From NCBI GenBank assembly GCA_046728115.1, contig JBKPDW010000155.1, forward strand, positions 1-12,626: a DNA stretch of 12,626 bases, in the 5' to 3' direction. Positions 1 through 7,075 of the stretch are shown one piece after another. The DNA comes from CAVSWN01 sp046728115 (GTDB lineage: Bacteria > Acidobacteriota > Vicinamibacteria > Vicinamibacterales > CAVVIG01). The position numbers and the translations under genes were made by a program. Below the pieces are notes generated by a model that did no database searches, was not told the DNA's origin, and worked only from the letters and a program-made list of their open reading frames with translations. The number at the start of each line of letters is the position of its first letter. Position 1 is the first letter of the stretch.

Positions 1-451
1 GACCGGTATAGGCGCTCGCGAAGCCACCATAGCCATGCGAAAACACGAGCAGCGGAAATCGTTGCGGCGCCGAGGCCAGGGGCCCGTTGAGTTTCGCATG
101 GACCCGGACGGCAGCAAGATCGTCGTACGCGGTTTTGGGGCCGCGAAGCAGCGTCGCGAATCCCTGAACTTCAACGAGGCCGCTGCGCAGGTACGGTGCG
201 GGTTCGCCGGTGCTCGCCGTGGCGGGATACCACGCCTGCACTTCCACCTGACGCCGTTCATCGGTCGCGGAAAACGTTTCGGCGCGCGACGGATCCGTCA
301 GGCGCCACGTCGCCGTGCCGACCTGATGCGTGCCACTTGGATCCGGCAGCTGAAACGGCGCCGTCCCCTCGCCGGATCGTTGAGCTACGGTTCGTATTCC
401 GGCGATCGAGGCGAGCGCTGCGAGCGCGACGACTCGCACGTGAATGGTCAT
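1..451 (-). CDS. Secreted alpha/beta hydrolase, PAF-acetylhydrolase-like (3' part outside the window)
   Basis: This is the N-terminal 150 residues of a minus-strand gene that runs off the left edge. It starts at the ATG at 451; an in-frame stop lies just upstream at 473-475, so the start cannot be far wrong. Residues 1-24 form a short hydrophobic signal-peptide-like segment (MTIHVRVVALAALASIAG...), suggesting export. Residues 69-76 read VEVQAWYP, and residues 133-142 read PLLVFSHGYG followed by SAYTG. A 'WYPA' strand and then an 'FSHG(x)GG' oxyanion-hole turn is the arrangement seen in platelet-activating-factor acetylhydrolase-like and dienelactone-hydrolase-like alpha/beta hydrolases. The catalytic Ser, Asp and His would lie beyond the window, so activity cannot be judged. 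No good Shine-Dalgarno sequence precedes the start. It lies 123 bases downstream of the permease on the same strand, so co-transcription is possible. The fold is fairly sure, the substrate unknown. Confidence 0.72.
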   Translation of the reverse strand, partial: MTIHVRVVALAALASIAGIRTVAQRSGEGTAPFQLPDPSGTHQVGTATWRLTDPSRAETFSATDERRQVEVQAWYPATASTGEPAPYLRSGLVEVQGFATLLRGPKTAYDDLAAVRVHAKLNGPLASAPQRFPLLVFSHGYGGFASAYTG

Positions 452-574
452 CGGCTGACTGCAAATATCCTGTCACAACTGTCCAGTCTGTTTGCGCAGG
501 CTATCGTGCGTGCGCTGACCGCGGCCGGGCCGGAGACGCGTGGCGGGGGAGGCTATGTGCGAATGGTGCAGTCC
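452..574. other. Intergenic gap, hydrolase to permease
   Basis: This is the longest gap in the window (123 bases). On the minus strand it runs from the permease TAA to the hydrolase ATG. It holds a GC-rich 5-bp palindrome at 522-532 with a one-base centre, which cannot form a real hairpin loop. I see no convincing promoter, terminator or small gene. Confidence 0.4.
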
Positions 575-3181
575 TTACTCGTATCGCAGTGCCAGGACGG
601 GATTGACGCGGGTTGCCCGGAAGGCCGGAACGTAGCCGGCGGCCAGCGCGGCGAGCGACAGAGCGATGGCGGCGGCGGCAATGGTGAAGGGATCGCCTGC
701 AGACACGCCGTAGAGCTGCGCCGTTACGACGCGGCTCAAACTCCAGGCTGCGATCAGACCGATTGCCATGCCAGTGCCTACGAGCGCGAGCACCTCACGC
801 ATCACGAGCCAGACGACATCGCCTGGGACGGCGCCAAGAGCCATGCGCACGCCGATTTCCCGTGTGCGTCGCGCGACGGTGTACGCCATCACTCCGTAAA
901 GACCGACCACTGCCAGCAACGTGGCAACGACGCCAAAGCCGGTGGAAAGCGTCGCGACGAATCGCTCGATCACGAGCGATCTATCGATCTGGCGCGCGAG
1001 CGTTCGCAGGTTGTACACGGGCACGCTGCTGTCGAGATCGCGAACCGTGCGCCGAGCGGCACTGAAGGCAGCCGGCGGCTCTGCGGTGGTCCGCACGTAC
1101 ATCACGATCGACGAGGGCGTTCGCTCCTCGAGCAACGGCAGGAAGATCGTGCGAGGAATCTCGTCGCGGACGCCCGTGTACTTCGAATCGCGCACGACGC
1201 CCACGATCTCGAGCGGCGTCGGTGTGCCGGGATTGCCTCCAAAGCCGAGATGACGTCCGATCGCACTGCGATCGCCAAAATATTTTTTGGCGAAGCTCTC
1301 GTTGACGATCACGTGGCGATAGCCGTTGCCGTGTCCGTCGTTGACGTTTGGCGGTCCCGCCGGCGTCGCGCCCTCGTCGCGCGCATCGAATTCCCGTCCC
1401 TGCAGTACAGGGACGCCCATCGTTTTGAAGTAGCCCGGGCTGATCGAGTTGCAGTACGGGTTCACGAACTCGCCCTGCTGCGCCTGATAGCCCTCGACAG
1501 TTACGCTGCTGTCCCATTCGTTACCCTCGAGCAGCCCGATGCTCGCAAACGCAATCGACTGGACGCCGGGTTCTGATTTCAGGCGCTCGACCAGCGTCTT
1601 GTAGAACGCTGGGATGCGATCGGGCGAGTAGCCGCTGGCCGCAGGCGCGATGTTGAATGCCACCATGCTCTCCGGCTTGATGCCGAGATCGAGCACGCGC
1701 AGATTCCGAAGCGTCCGAATGAAGAGGCCGGCGCCGATCAGGAGCAGAATCGAAATCGTCACCTGTGCGACGACCAGCACCTTCCGCACACGAACGCCTC
1801 CGCCGACAACCGATCCCACTTGATCCTTCAACGTCGGCGCGAGATTCGGCCTGGTCGATCGCAAAGCCGGCACCAGGCCGAAGAGAAGGCCGGTCGCAAG
1901 CGCGAGCGCGAAGTTGAACGCGAGTACCCGATGGTTCAGCGCGCCGCTGATGACGTGAGGCGTCTCCGACGTCGGCAGGAAGCCGAGCAGGAAACGCGTT
2001 GTCCACGACGCGACGACAAGACCGAGCGCGCCGCCCAGGGCTGCGAGCAGAACGCTCTCCACGAGCAGTTGACCGACGATGCGCGAGCGGCTGGCCCCGA
2101 GGGCCAGGCGTACTGCAATTTCACGCTGGCGCGCGGTTGCCCGCGCGATGAGCAGGCTTGCGACGTTCGCACAGGCGATCAACAGCACACCCGCCACGAT
2201 CCCGAGCAACATCCACAAAGGCTGCGACAGCTGCTGTCGAATGGGCGATCGTCCTTGCGACGCGGGCAGCAGGCTCATCGTACCCTTCAGAAACTGTTCG
2301 CGCGTGTAACTGCTGGCCGTGCTGAACGGGCGATCCCGCACCTCCTGCTCGAGGATGCCGTGGAAGTACGGCTGCAGCACGGCGAGGGCCTGTTCCTGGC
2401 TGACGCCCGGCTTCAACCGGCCGAACACGTTCACCCAGCGGCTCCGCCGGTTGTCCATGTCGTCCCAGTTCGGCGTCATCTCGGCCTTCATCGTGACCGG
2501 CACGCGGATATTCGGTACATAGCCGATGTCCACCCCGTCGAACCCTGCCTGGGACACCCCGACAATCGTGAGCGTGTGATTGTTGACGGTGATCGATTTG
2601 CCGATTACGGTCGGATCGCCGCCGAACCGATTGCGCCAGTAGTCGTAGCTGAGAACGGTGATCGGACTGGCATGGCGCTCGCGATCGTCGTCTTGCGTGA
2701 TGACCCGGCCGATCGCCGCGCCGACGCCCAGCACCTGGAAGTAGGTACCGGACACGAGCTCGCCAGGCACGCGCTCGCTCTGACCATTGACGCTGACCAC
2801 CATCGCGGTTGCGCGCCGCGAAAACATTCCGGAGAAGATCTTCGGCGTCGGGGCAGGATTGGGTACGGTTTGGCTGACGCGAGGCATCGCAGGCGCGCTG
2901 CCGCGGTCGACGAAATTGTCGCGAAAGTCCTCGTACATCGGAAACGACAACATGTTGCCGCCCGAATTGCTGCCGTAGTGGTTCCGCGAACCGTTGAACA
3001 GCACGAGCTGCTCAGGGTTCCTGACCGGCAGGGCTCGAATCAACACCTCGTCCACGAGGGTGAAAATCGCGGTGTTTGCGCCGATGCCCAGTGCAATCGA
3101 GATCAACGCGACGGCCGCGAAGAGCGGCGAACGGCTGAGGCCCCGCAGGGCGTAGCGCAGATCCCCGGCGAGATGTCGCAT
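575..3181 (-). CDS. ADOP-type (MacB/FtsX-like) ABC transporter permease
   Basis: This is an 868-residue inner-membrane permease with the duplicated layout of the acidobacterial duplicated orphan permease (ADOP) family. In order it has an N-terminal helix (about 18-44, with GIGANTAIF), a MacB-like periplasmic domain (about 50-310), and FtsX-type helices at about 321-342, 370-395 and 419-440. A second copy follows, with a helix at about 466-487 after RVRKVLVVAQ, a second periplasmic domain (about 500-735) and three final helices (about 742-768, 790-812, 832-853). Each half has the cytoplasmic coupling motif, REIAVRLALGAS near 353-364 and REIGVRMALGAV near 774-785. The C-terminus (FRATRVNPVLALRYE) is typical of the family. 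The family is related to MacB efflux permeases, but substrates are mostly unknown, and no ATPase gene lies next to it. The reading frame is open to an ATG at 3295, but that would overlap the divergent methyltransferase gene by about 60 bases. The ATG at 3181 gives the family's normal N-terminus (RHLAGDLRYALRGL) and is preferred. The stop is TAA. Confidence 0.93.
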   Translation of the reverse strand: MRHLAGDLRYALRGLSRSPLFAAVALISIALGIGANTAIFTLVDEVLIRALPVRNPEQLVLFNGSRNHYGSNSGGNMLSFPMYEDFRDNFVDRGSAPAMPRVSQTVPNPAPTPKIFSGMFSRRATAMVVSVNGQSERVPGELVSGTYFQVLGVGAAIGRVITQDDDRERHASPITVLSYDYWRNRFGGDPTVIGKSITVNNHTLTIVGVSQAGFDGVDIGYVPNIRVPVTMKAEMTPNWDDMDNRRSRWVNVFGRLKPGVSQEQALAVLQPYFHGILEQEVRDRPFSTASSYTREQFLKGTMSLLPASQGRSPIRQQLSQPLWMLLGIVAGVLLIACANVASLLIARATARQREIAVRLALGASRSRIVGQLLVESVLLAALGGALGLVVASWTTRFLLGFLPTSETPHVISGALNHRVLAFNFALALATGLLFGLVPALRSTRPNLAPTLKDQVGSVVGGGVRVRKVLVVAQVTISILLLIGAGLFIRTLRNLRVLDLGIKPESMVAFNIAPAASGYSPDRIPAFYKTLVERLKSEPGVQSIAFASIGLLEGNEWDSSVTVEGYQAQQGEFVNPYCNSISPGYFKTMGVPVLQGREFDARDEGATPAGPPNVNDGHGNGYRHVIVNESFAKKYFGDRSAIGRHLGFGGNPGTPTPLEIVGVVRDSKYTGVRDEIPRTIFLPLLEERTPSSIVMYVRTTAEPPAAFSAARRTVRDLDSSVPVYNLRTLARQIDRSLVIERFVATLSTGFGVVATLLAVVGLYGVMAYTVARRTREIGVRMALGAVPGDVVWLVMREVLALVGTGMAIGLIAAWSLSRVVTAQLYGVSAGDPFTIAAAAIALSLAALAAGYVPAFRATRVNPVLALRYE

Positions 3182-3233
3182 ACAGGCGGTTAGACGGTCG
3201 CGAGCGGGCGCGGGTTGTCCGGGGTTCCGTTTC

Positions 3234-4079
3234 GTGGCAGATCTTGTCGGGTTGGCAGCTTTAGAACTCGTCGCCGATCCGGAGGATCCGCGCATCGCCC
3301 TCTATCGGAGCGTCTCCGATCCGGAGCTCGCGCGGTCGCACGGCTTGTTCATCGCCGAAGGCCGGCTGGTCGTAAGGCGCGTGCTCGAGAATCCGTGCTA
3401 TGTGCTGCATTCCCTTCTGCTCAACGACGCTGCGTATCGCAACCTGGCTCCAGCCTTGACGGGTGTTCCCTCGTCGGTGCCTGTCTGGCGATGCGACACC
3501 GACGACTTCGTCCGCATCACCGGGTTCAAAATCCACCGCGGGTGTCTCGCACTCGTCGAGCGGCCGGCACCGATGACGGTGTCGGATGTTGCGGCGCACG
3601 TGAATGGCGGTCATCTGGTCGTGCTCGATAGCGTGGCCAACGCCGACAACATCGGTGGCGTGTTTCGGAATGCCGCGGCCTTTGGCGCCGCGGGCGTCGT
3701 GTTGAGTCCTGGCTGTTGCGATCCGCTGTATCGCAAAGCCGTGCGGACGTCGATGGCCGCTGTGCTGCGGGTGCCGTTCGCGCAGAGCGTCGACTGGTCC
3801 GCCGATCTGGCGGGCATCAGGCAGGCCGGCTTTGCGGTGGTTGCGCTGACGCCGCGTCGTTCGGCAGAATCGCTCGACGGATTTGCCGCCCGCGCACGCG
3901 GTCTCCGTTTGGCGCTCGTGCTCGGCGCCGAGGGCAGCGGCGTGACGCCGCTCGTTGAATCGATGGCGGACGTTTGCGTCCGCATTCCAATTCACGACGA
4001 CGTCGATTCGTTGAACGTCGCGGTTGCGGCGGGCATCGCCTTATATCGTCTGCAGGGGTCGGCAGCGCGCATGCCCTGA
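3234..4079 (+). CDS. TrmH/SpoU-family RNA 2'-O-ribose methyltransferase
   Basis: This 281-residue protein should transfer a methyl group from S-adenosylmethionine to a ribose 2'-OH in tRNA or rRNA. The three SPOUT (trefoil-knot) motifs are present. Motif 1 is at 132-146 (DSVANADNIGGVFRN, with the catalytic-type Arg145). Motif 2 is at 228-239 (LVLGAEGSGVTP, with Glu233). Motif 3 is at 251-270 (IPIHDDVDSLNVAVAAGIAL, with Ser259 and Asn261). The N-terminal part (about 16-110, with LFIAEGRLVVRRVL) resembles the substrate-binding domain that precedes the knot in this family. The start is the GTG at 3234, with a weak GGGG about nine bases upstream; a TTG at 3247 is an alternative. It is divergent from the ADOP permease, with 52 bases between start codons, so both promoters must fit there or overlap coding sequence. 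The exact RNA target (a TrmH, RlmB or other branch) cannot be told from the sequence. Confidence 0.9.
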   Translation: MADLVGLAALELVADPEDPRIALYRSVSDPELARSHGLFIAEGRLVVRRVLENPCYVLHSLLLNDAAYRNLAPALTGVPSSVPVWRCDTDDFVRITGFKIHRGCLALVERPAPMTVSDVAAHVNGGHLVVLDSVANADNIGGVFRNAAAFGAAGVVLSPGCCDPLYRKAVRTSMAAVLRVPFAQSVDWSADLAGIRQAGFAVVALTPRRSAESLDGFAARARGLRLALVLGAEGSGVTPLVESMADVCVRIPIHDDVDSLNVAVAAGIALYRLQGSAARMP

Positions 4080-4100
4080 CAGCTTCAAAGCAGTCCATTC

Positions 4101-4138
4101 AAAAGCGCCGATGGTTGGTGCTTTGCAAGGCGCATTTT
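4101..4138 (+). terminator. Inverted repeat, possible weak terminator after the TrmH-family gene
   Basis: AAAAGCGCC (4101-4109) can pair with GGCGCATTTT (4129-4138) around a 19-base loop, with one extra A bulged in the right arm. The A-run/GC-stem/T-run layout resembles a bidirectional rho-independent terminator. It lies 21 bases after the TGA of the TrmH-family gene and 36 bases before the preferred nuclease start. The GC stem is only five pairs and the loop is long, so termination would be weak. Confidence 0.35.
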
Positions 4139-4174
4139 CACTGTGGCGCGATCCTGCGCCAACTGGAGATGCGT

Positions 4175-4747
4175 ATGCAGATTCTGCGTTTCCTCGCTGC
4201 GATCGCCATTGCAATAACTCCCACGTTCGCTCAAGCGCCTCGCATCACTCGCTCCGACCCGGTTCTCGTGAATGCGGTTCTCGACGGCGACACGATCAAC
4301 GTGTCCACGGTTGGGCGGGTCCGTCTCCTCGGTATCGACGCACCCGAGATCAGCCACGGTCTGGATTCTGCGGCGCCCTTCGGCCAAGAGGCGCGCGACC
4401 GCCTGAGTGGTCTGTTGTGGCATCGGTGGGTCCGGCTCGAAATGGAAGGTTCAACAATCGATGCATACAACCGGCATCTCGCCTATGTGATCACCGAGGA
4501 TGGGCAGTGCGTCAACACGATTCTCGTGCGCGAGGGGCTGGCGCGGGTGTCGGCACGGTCGCCGCTGACACGGCTCGACGAGCTCAAGCGCGCGGAGGCT
4601 GTCGCGCAGGCATGGCGCCGTGGCATGTGGGGCAGCGCCCCGACGACTCCCCCGTCGAGTTATACTCGCCGGTCGGGCCGCACGCGATCCTCAGCGCCGA
4701 TGCCTGCATCATCCAAGAAGCGAACGAGGCAAAAGCAGAAACCGTGA
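4175..4747 (+). CDS. Exported thermonuclease-like (SNase, OB-fold) nuclease
   Basis: This 190-residue protein has a signal peptide (about 1-19, MQILRFLAAIAIAITPTFA) and a Staphylococcal-nuclease domain (about 28-152). The residues matching the S. aureus enzyme's calcium site and active site are visible: Asp37 and Asp39 in LDGDTINV, Arg50 in RVRLLGIDAPE, Asp55 and Glu58 in the same block, and Arg100 in NRHLAYV. The helical region VNTILVREGLARV follows. A calcium-dependent phosphodiesterase acting on DNA or RNA outside the cytoplasm is likely. The last 30 residues are a low-complexity Ser/Thr/Lys/Arg tail that is not part of the domain. The frame is open from 3974. An ATG at 4169 directly abuts the GGAG at 4165-4168, whereas the ATG at 4175 lies six bases after it, so 4175 is chosen. 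Its stop overlaps the next gene's GTG (GTGA at 4744-4747). Confidence 0.88.
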   Translation: MQILRFLAAIAIAITPTFAQAPRITRSDPVLVNAVLDGDTINVSTVGRVRLLGIDAPEISHGLDSAAPFGQEARDRLSGLLWHRWVRLEMEGSTIDAYNRHLAYVITEDGQCVNTILVREGLARVSARSPLTRLDELKRAEAVAQAWRRGMWGSAPTTPPSSYTRRSGRTRSSAPMPASSKKRTRQKQKP

Positions 4748-5454
4748 ACGGGATTCCGGTCGAGTACGCCACGCAGCGTAAAATCCGCGAACGAAACAAG
4801 CTGTATTACCGGTTCAACCACTGGCCGATCTGGATCTTTGTGTTCTTCATCGCGCCAGGGCCGCTGACATTCGATCTGTTCGAGCGTGGGTTCGATTCGC
4901 GGATGATGCTCTGGCTGGGCGCCGTGCTGATCGGGACCGGCATCGCCGGTCTGCGCGGCCGCCTGCCCGGCGTAGAACCGAAGCCGTACATCATCCGGTT
5001 CACCGAGGATCGGCCGAACCCGCTCTATCGTCGTGTGTGCTACACGCTCGCATGGAGCGAGGTGATCGCGTTCGCCGTGCTCAACATCACGGGACTTCTG
5101 CTTGCCATTGCCACCGGCGCGTGGAAACTCGAACAGTTGTATCGCTACGCGTACTTCCCGATCGCGGGAACGATTTGGCTGCTCGGTGCGCTTGGCCTGC
5201 TGCCGCGCGTCAAGGCATCGACGAAGGGAGAAGGTCACGAGCGCCGGTATTTCTACGGCGCGGTATGGGCCGTGTGCTGGGCACAACCGGTGCTCTGGTT
5301 GCTGTGGAAGATCGTGCCTCAGACGCGGGCGGCCGACGTGCTCAAGCTTGGCGTCTTCCTGGCGATCCTGGCGTTCGTGGGAAACCTGGCGCGGCTCGGT
5401 CGTCTGCCAAGGACGCGACCCATCGTGCCAGGCGAACTCGCCGTCTCAGACTGA
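4744..5454 (+). CDS. Uncharacterised six-helix membrane protein
   Basis: This is a 236-residue integral membrane protein that I do not recognise. Hydrophobic segments lie at about 27-43, 54-71, 101-126, 137-153, 170-191 and 199-216. They are rich in Trp and Tyr (WPIWIFVFF, WLLGALGLLP, AVWAVCWAQPVLWLLW). A charged N-terminus (ATQRKIRERNKLYYRFNHW) precedes the first helix, and a loop with several prolines and arginines (GVEPKPYIIRFTEDRPNPLYRR, shown here as its start GVEPKPYIIRF) separates helices 2 and 3. There is no clear catalytic or transport motif. It starts at the GTG at 4744, which overlaps the TGA of the exported nuclease gene, so translation is probably coupled and the two products may be functionally linked. 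A GAGG at 4726-4729 is rather far upstream for a Shine-Dalgarno. The coding call is firm because of frame, length and hydrophobic pattern; the function is open. Confidence 0.85.
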   Translation: MNGIPVEYATQRKIRERNKLYYRFNHWPIWIFVFFIAPGPLTFDLFERGFDSRMMLWLGAVLIGTGIAGLRGRLPGVEPKPYIIRFTEDRPNPLYRRVCYTLAWSEVIAFAVLNITGLLLAIATGAWKLEQLYRYAYFPIAGTIWLLGALGLLPRVKASTKGEGHERRYFYGAVWAVCWAQPVLWLLWKIVPQTRAADVLKLGVFLAILAFVGNLARLGRLPRTRPIVPGELAVSD

Positions 5455-5467
5455 TACGCCTTTCGCC

Positions 5468-5507
5468 CAATTACCAAATTACCAGATTACTCAATTACCA
5501 AATTCAC
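5468..5507. repeat. AT-rich 8-bp tandem repeat, five units
   Basis: Five consecutive octamers read CAATTACC, AAATTACC, AGATTACT, CAATTACC and AAATTCAC. The array fills most of the 55-base gap between the membrane-protein stop (5454) and the methyltransferase ATG (5510). It is strikingly AT-rich against GC-rich surroundings and occupies the place where a Shine-Dalgarno would be expected. Units 1 and 4 are identical; the others differ by one to three bases. From memory, similar arrays turn up between genes in several GC-rich phyla, where they get mistranslated as Asn-Tyr-Gln-Ile-Thr peptides. The function is unknown. Confidence 0.85.
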
Positions 5508-5509
5508 GG

Positions 5510-6286
5510 ATGAAGCAAGGCTGGCACGGTTGGGATCAGTACGCGCCGTTCTACGATTGGGAGAACGCCCGGACACTGGGCCGCCGCGACGTGCCGTTCT
5601 GGCGGCGACTTGCGCTGTCGGCGTCGGGCCCCGTGCTCGAACTCGGATGCGGGACCGGCCGCGTGTCAATCCCTCTCGCGCGCGCAGGGGTGGATCTTGT
5701 CGGTATTGATCGATCGGCACCGATGTTGGGGAGAGCGCGCTCATATCGAGCGCGGGCCTTCAGGCGAGCGGCGCATCCTCCGCGCGTGTCATTCGTCCGA
5801 GGAGACATTCGTGCGCTGCCGTTTCGTTCGCGCGCCTTTGCGACCGTGCTTGCGCCGTACGGCGTGCTCCAGTCGTTGATTCATCCGCGCGATCTGTCGG
5901 CAGCGTTGACTGGGGTGGCCCGGACGCTTCGGCCCGGCGGTCTGTTCGGCATCGACCTGGTGCCCGACGTCCCGAAGTGGCGCGAATACACCAATCGCGT
6001 CCAGCTGCGCGGCCGCGACGGCGATGCGCGGCTGACGCTGATCGAGTCGGTTCGCCAGGATCGCGTGCGTCGTCTGACGATCTTCAAGCAGTGCTATGTC
6101 GTGCGGCGCGGCGGCCGACACACCGAACACCGATTCGATCTCACGTTCCGCACGGTAGGGGTTCCGCTGATGGCCCGGCGGCTGGAGCGCGCCGGCTTCA
6201 CGGTGGATGCGGTGCTCGGCGACTACCGCGGACGGCCATGGGACGACCGCGCTGACGTGTGGATCATCCTCGCGAAAAAGGTGTAG
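5510..6286 (+). CDS. Class I SAM-dependent methyltransferase
   Basis: This 258-residue protein has the Rossmann-fold methyltransferase signature. Motif I is at 42-50 (VLELGCGTG, SAM-binding glycine loop). An acidic end of strand 2 is at Asp67 (GIDRSAPML, which should hold the SAM ribose), GDIRALPF is at 98-105, and a post-motif region LRPGGLFGIDL is at 140-150. The N-terminus (GWDQYAPFYDWENARTLGRRDVPFW) matches small-molecule methyltransferases of the UbiE/Methyltransf_25 kind. The C-terminal half is a beta-rich cap that gives no substrate clue. The start is the ATG at 5510, two bases after the octamer repeat array, with no Shine-Dalgarno visible. Translation may therefore be leaderless or helped by the unstructured AT-rich leader; this is inference. 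The stop is TAG, inside the loop of an inverted repeat at 6271-6296. Methyltransferase identity is secure; the substrate is unknown. Confidence 0.87.
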   Translation: MKQGWHGWDQYAPFYDWENARTLGRRDVPFWRRLALSASGPVLELGCGTGRVSIPLARAGVDLVGIDRSAPMLGRARSYRARAFRRAAHPPRVSFVRGDIRALPFRSRAFATVLAPYGVLQSLIHPRDLSAALTGVARTLRPGGLFGIDLVPDVPKWREYTNRVQLRGRDGDARLTLIESVRQDRVRRLTIFKQCYVVRRGGRHTEHRFDLTFRTVGVPLMARRLERAGFTVDAVLGDYRGRPWDDRADVWIILAKKV

Positions 6287-6296
6287 TATTTTCGCG
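6271..6296 (+). other. Perfect 8-bp inverted repeat around the methyltransferase stop codon
   Basis: CGCGAAAA (6271-6278) pairs perfectly with TTTTCGCG (6289-6296) around a 10-base loop that holds the TAG stop codon at 6284-6286. It could form an mRNA hairpin between the methyltransferase and yebC. It lacks a T-run after the stem, so it is not a standard rho-independent terminator; it may serve as a 3'-end or processing structure. Confidence 0.5.
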
Positions 6297-6325
6297 AACT
6301 TCGGGATTTTTCCGGGGGTTTTCAC

Positions 6326-7075
6326 ATGTCCGGCCATTCCAAGTGGCATTCCATCAAGCACAAAAAAGGCGCTGCGGACGCCAAGCGCGGCAAGATTTTC
6401 ACGCGGCTCATCAAGGAATTGACTGTCGCGGCGCGCGCCGGTGGCGGTGATCCCGACATGAACCCGCGCCTGCGCACGATCGTCGCCGAAGCGAAGGCGA
6501 ACAACATGCCGCGCGAGAACATCGACCGCGCGATTCGACGCGGCACCGGTCAGGAGCCGGGCGTCACATATGAAGAGGCGCAGTACGAGGGCTACGGACC
6601 GGGAGGCGCGGCGCTGATCATCGAAGTGCTCACCGACAACAAGAACCGCACCGCCGGCGAAATTCGACATCTCCTCGAGAAGCACGGCGGCAACCTCGCC
6701 GCCCCCAACGCCGTCGCCTGGATGTTCCACAAGAAGGGCTATATCGTCGTCGAGAAGTCGAAGGCAGACGAAGAAAAACTGATGTCGGCGGTGCTCGATG
6801 CCGGCGCGGACGATTTCCAGGACGACGAAGACAACTGGGAAGTATTCACCGCGCCGGAGTCGTTTCCGAGCGTCCACGAAGCGGTGAAAAGCCTTTCCAT
6901 CGAGCCGGCCACTGCGAAGGTCTCGATGATTCCGCAGAATTACGTCAAGCTGGAGGGCAAGGCGGCGCAGCAGATGGTCAAGCTGATGGAAGCGCTCGAC
7001 GACCACGACGACGTCCAGAACGTGTCGTCGAACTTCGACATTTCGGAAAAGGAGATCGAGGCCTCACTCGCGTGA
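6326..7075 (+). CDS. yebC: YebC/TACO1-family protein (probable transcriptional regulator or translation factor)
   Basis: This 249-residue protein is a full-length YebC/PmpR/TACO1 homologue. The family's N-terminal signature is present (MSGHSKWHSIKHKKGAADAK then RGKIFTRLIKELTVAA), followed by NPRLRTIVAEAKANNMPRENIDRAI, the segment YEGYGPGGAALIIEVLTDNKNRT at about 87-109 and the acidic central and C-terminal domain. The family was named for putative DNA-binding regulation. More recent work on bacterial and mitochondrial members links it to relief of ribosome stalling at proline stretches; which role applies here cannot be decided from sequence. The start ATG follows GGGGG (6314-6318) by seven bases. 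Its TGA overlaps the GTG of ruvC, matching the common bacterial order yebC-ruvC-ruvA-ruvB. It is probably the first gene of that operon. Confidence 0.96.
   Translation: MSGHSKWHSIKHKKGAADAKRGKIFTRLIKELTVAARAGGGDPDMNPRLRTIVAEAKANNMPRENIDRAIRRGTGQEPGVTYEEAQYEGYGPGGAALIIEVLTDNKNRTAGEIRHLLEKHGGNLAAPNAVAWMFHKKGYIVVEKSKADEEKLMSAVLDAGADDFQDDEDNWEVFTAPESFPSVHEAVKSLSIEPATAKVSMIPQNYVKLEGKAAQQMVKLMEALDDHDDVQNVSSNFDISEKEIEASLA

Noticed and set aside
522..532. A GC-rich palindrome as a terminator of the permease gene
   Set aside because: The two 5-base arms are separated by one base, too few for a hairpin loop, and no T-run follows on the minus strand.
35..1576. A 513-codon open frame on the plus strand
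   Set aside because: It lies antisense to the hydrolase and the ADOP permease, which both have strong family motifs. Its translation is Arg/His/Asp-rich low-complexity sequence typical of antisense frames in GC-rich genes.
1820..3193. A 457-codon open frame on the plus strand
   Set aside because: It is antisense to the permease, shows no domain or hydrophobic pattern, and has the same Arg/Glu/His-rich antisense composition.
3182..3295. A longer N-terminus for the permease starting at ATG 3295
   Set aside because: The extra 38 residues are low-complexity, would overlap the divergent methyltransferase gene, and precede the family's normal N-terminal sequence.
3274..3326. A direct repeat of CCGATCCGGAG (3274-3284 and 3316-3326)
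   Set aside because: Both copies are in the same coding frame region, encode similar Asp-Pro-Glu stretches, and are probably coincidental codon use.
3974..4174. A longer N-terminus for the nuclease starting at 3974 or 4169
   Set aside because: The 3974 version overlaps the TrmH-family gene and hides the signal peptide. The ATG at 4169 leaves no spacing after GGAG, whereas 4175 gives six bases.
5468..5507. A CRISPR array
   Set aside because: The units are 8 bp and directly adjacent with no spacers, and there are no cas genes in the window.
5789..7006. A 405-codon open frame on the minus strand
   Set aside because: It crosses the methyltransferase and yebC in antisense, both well supported on the plus strand.
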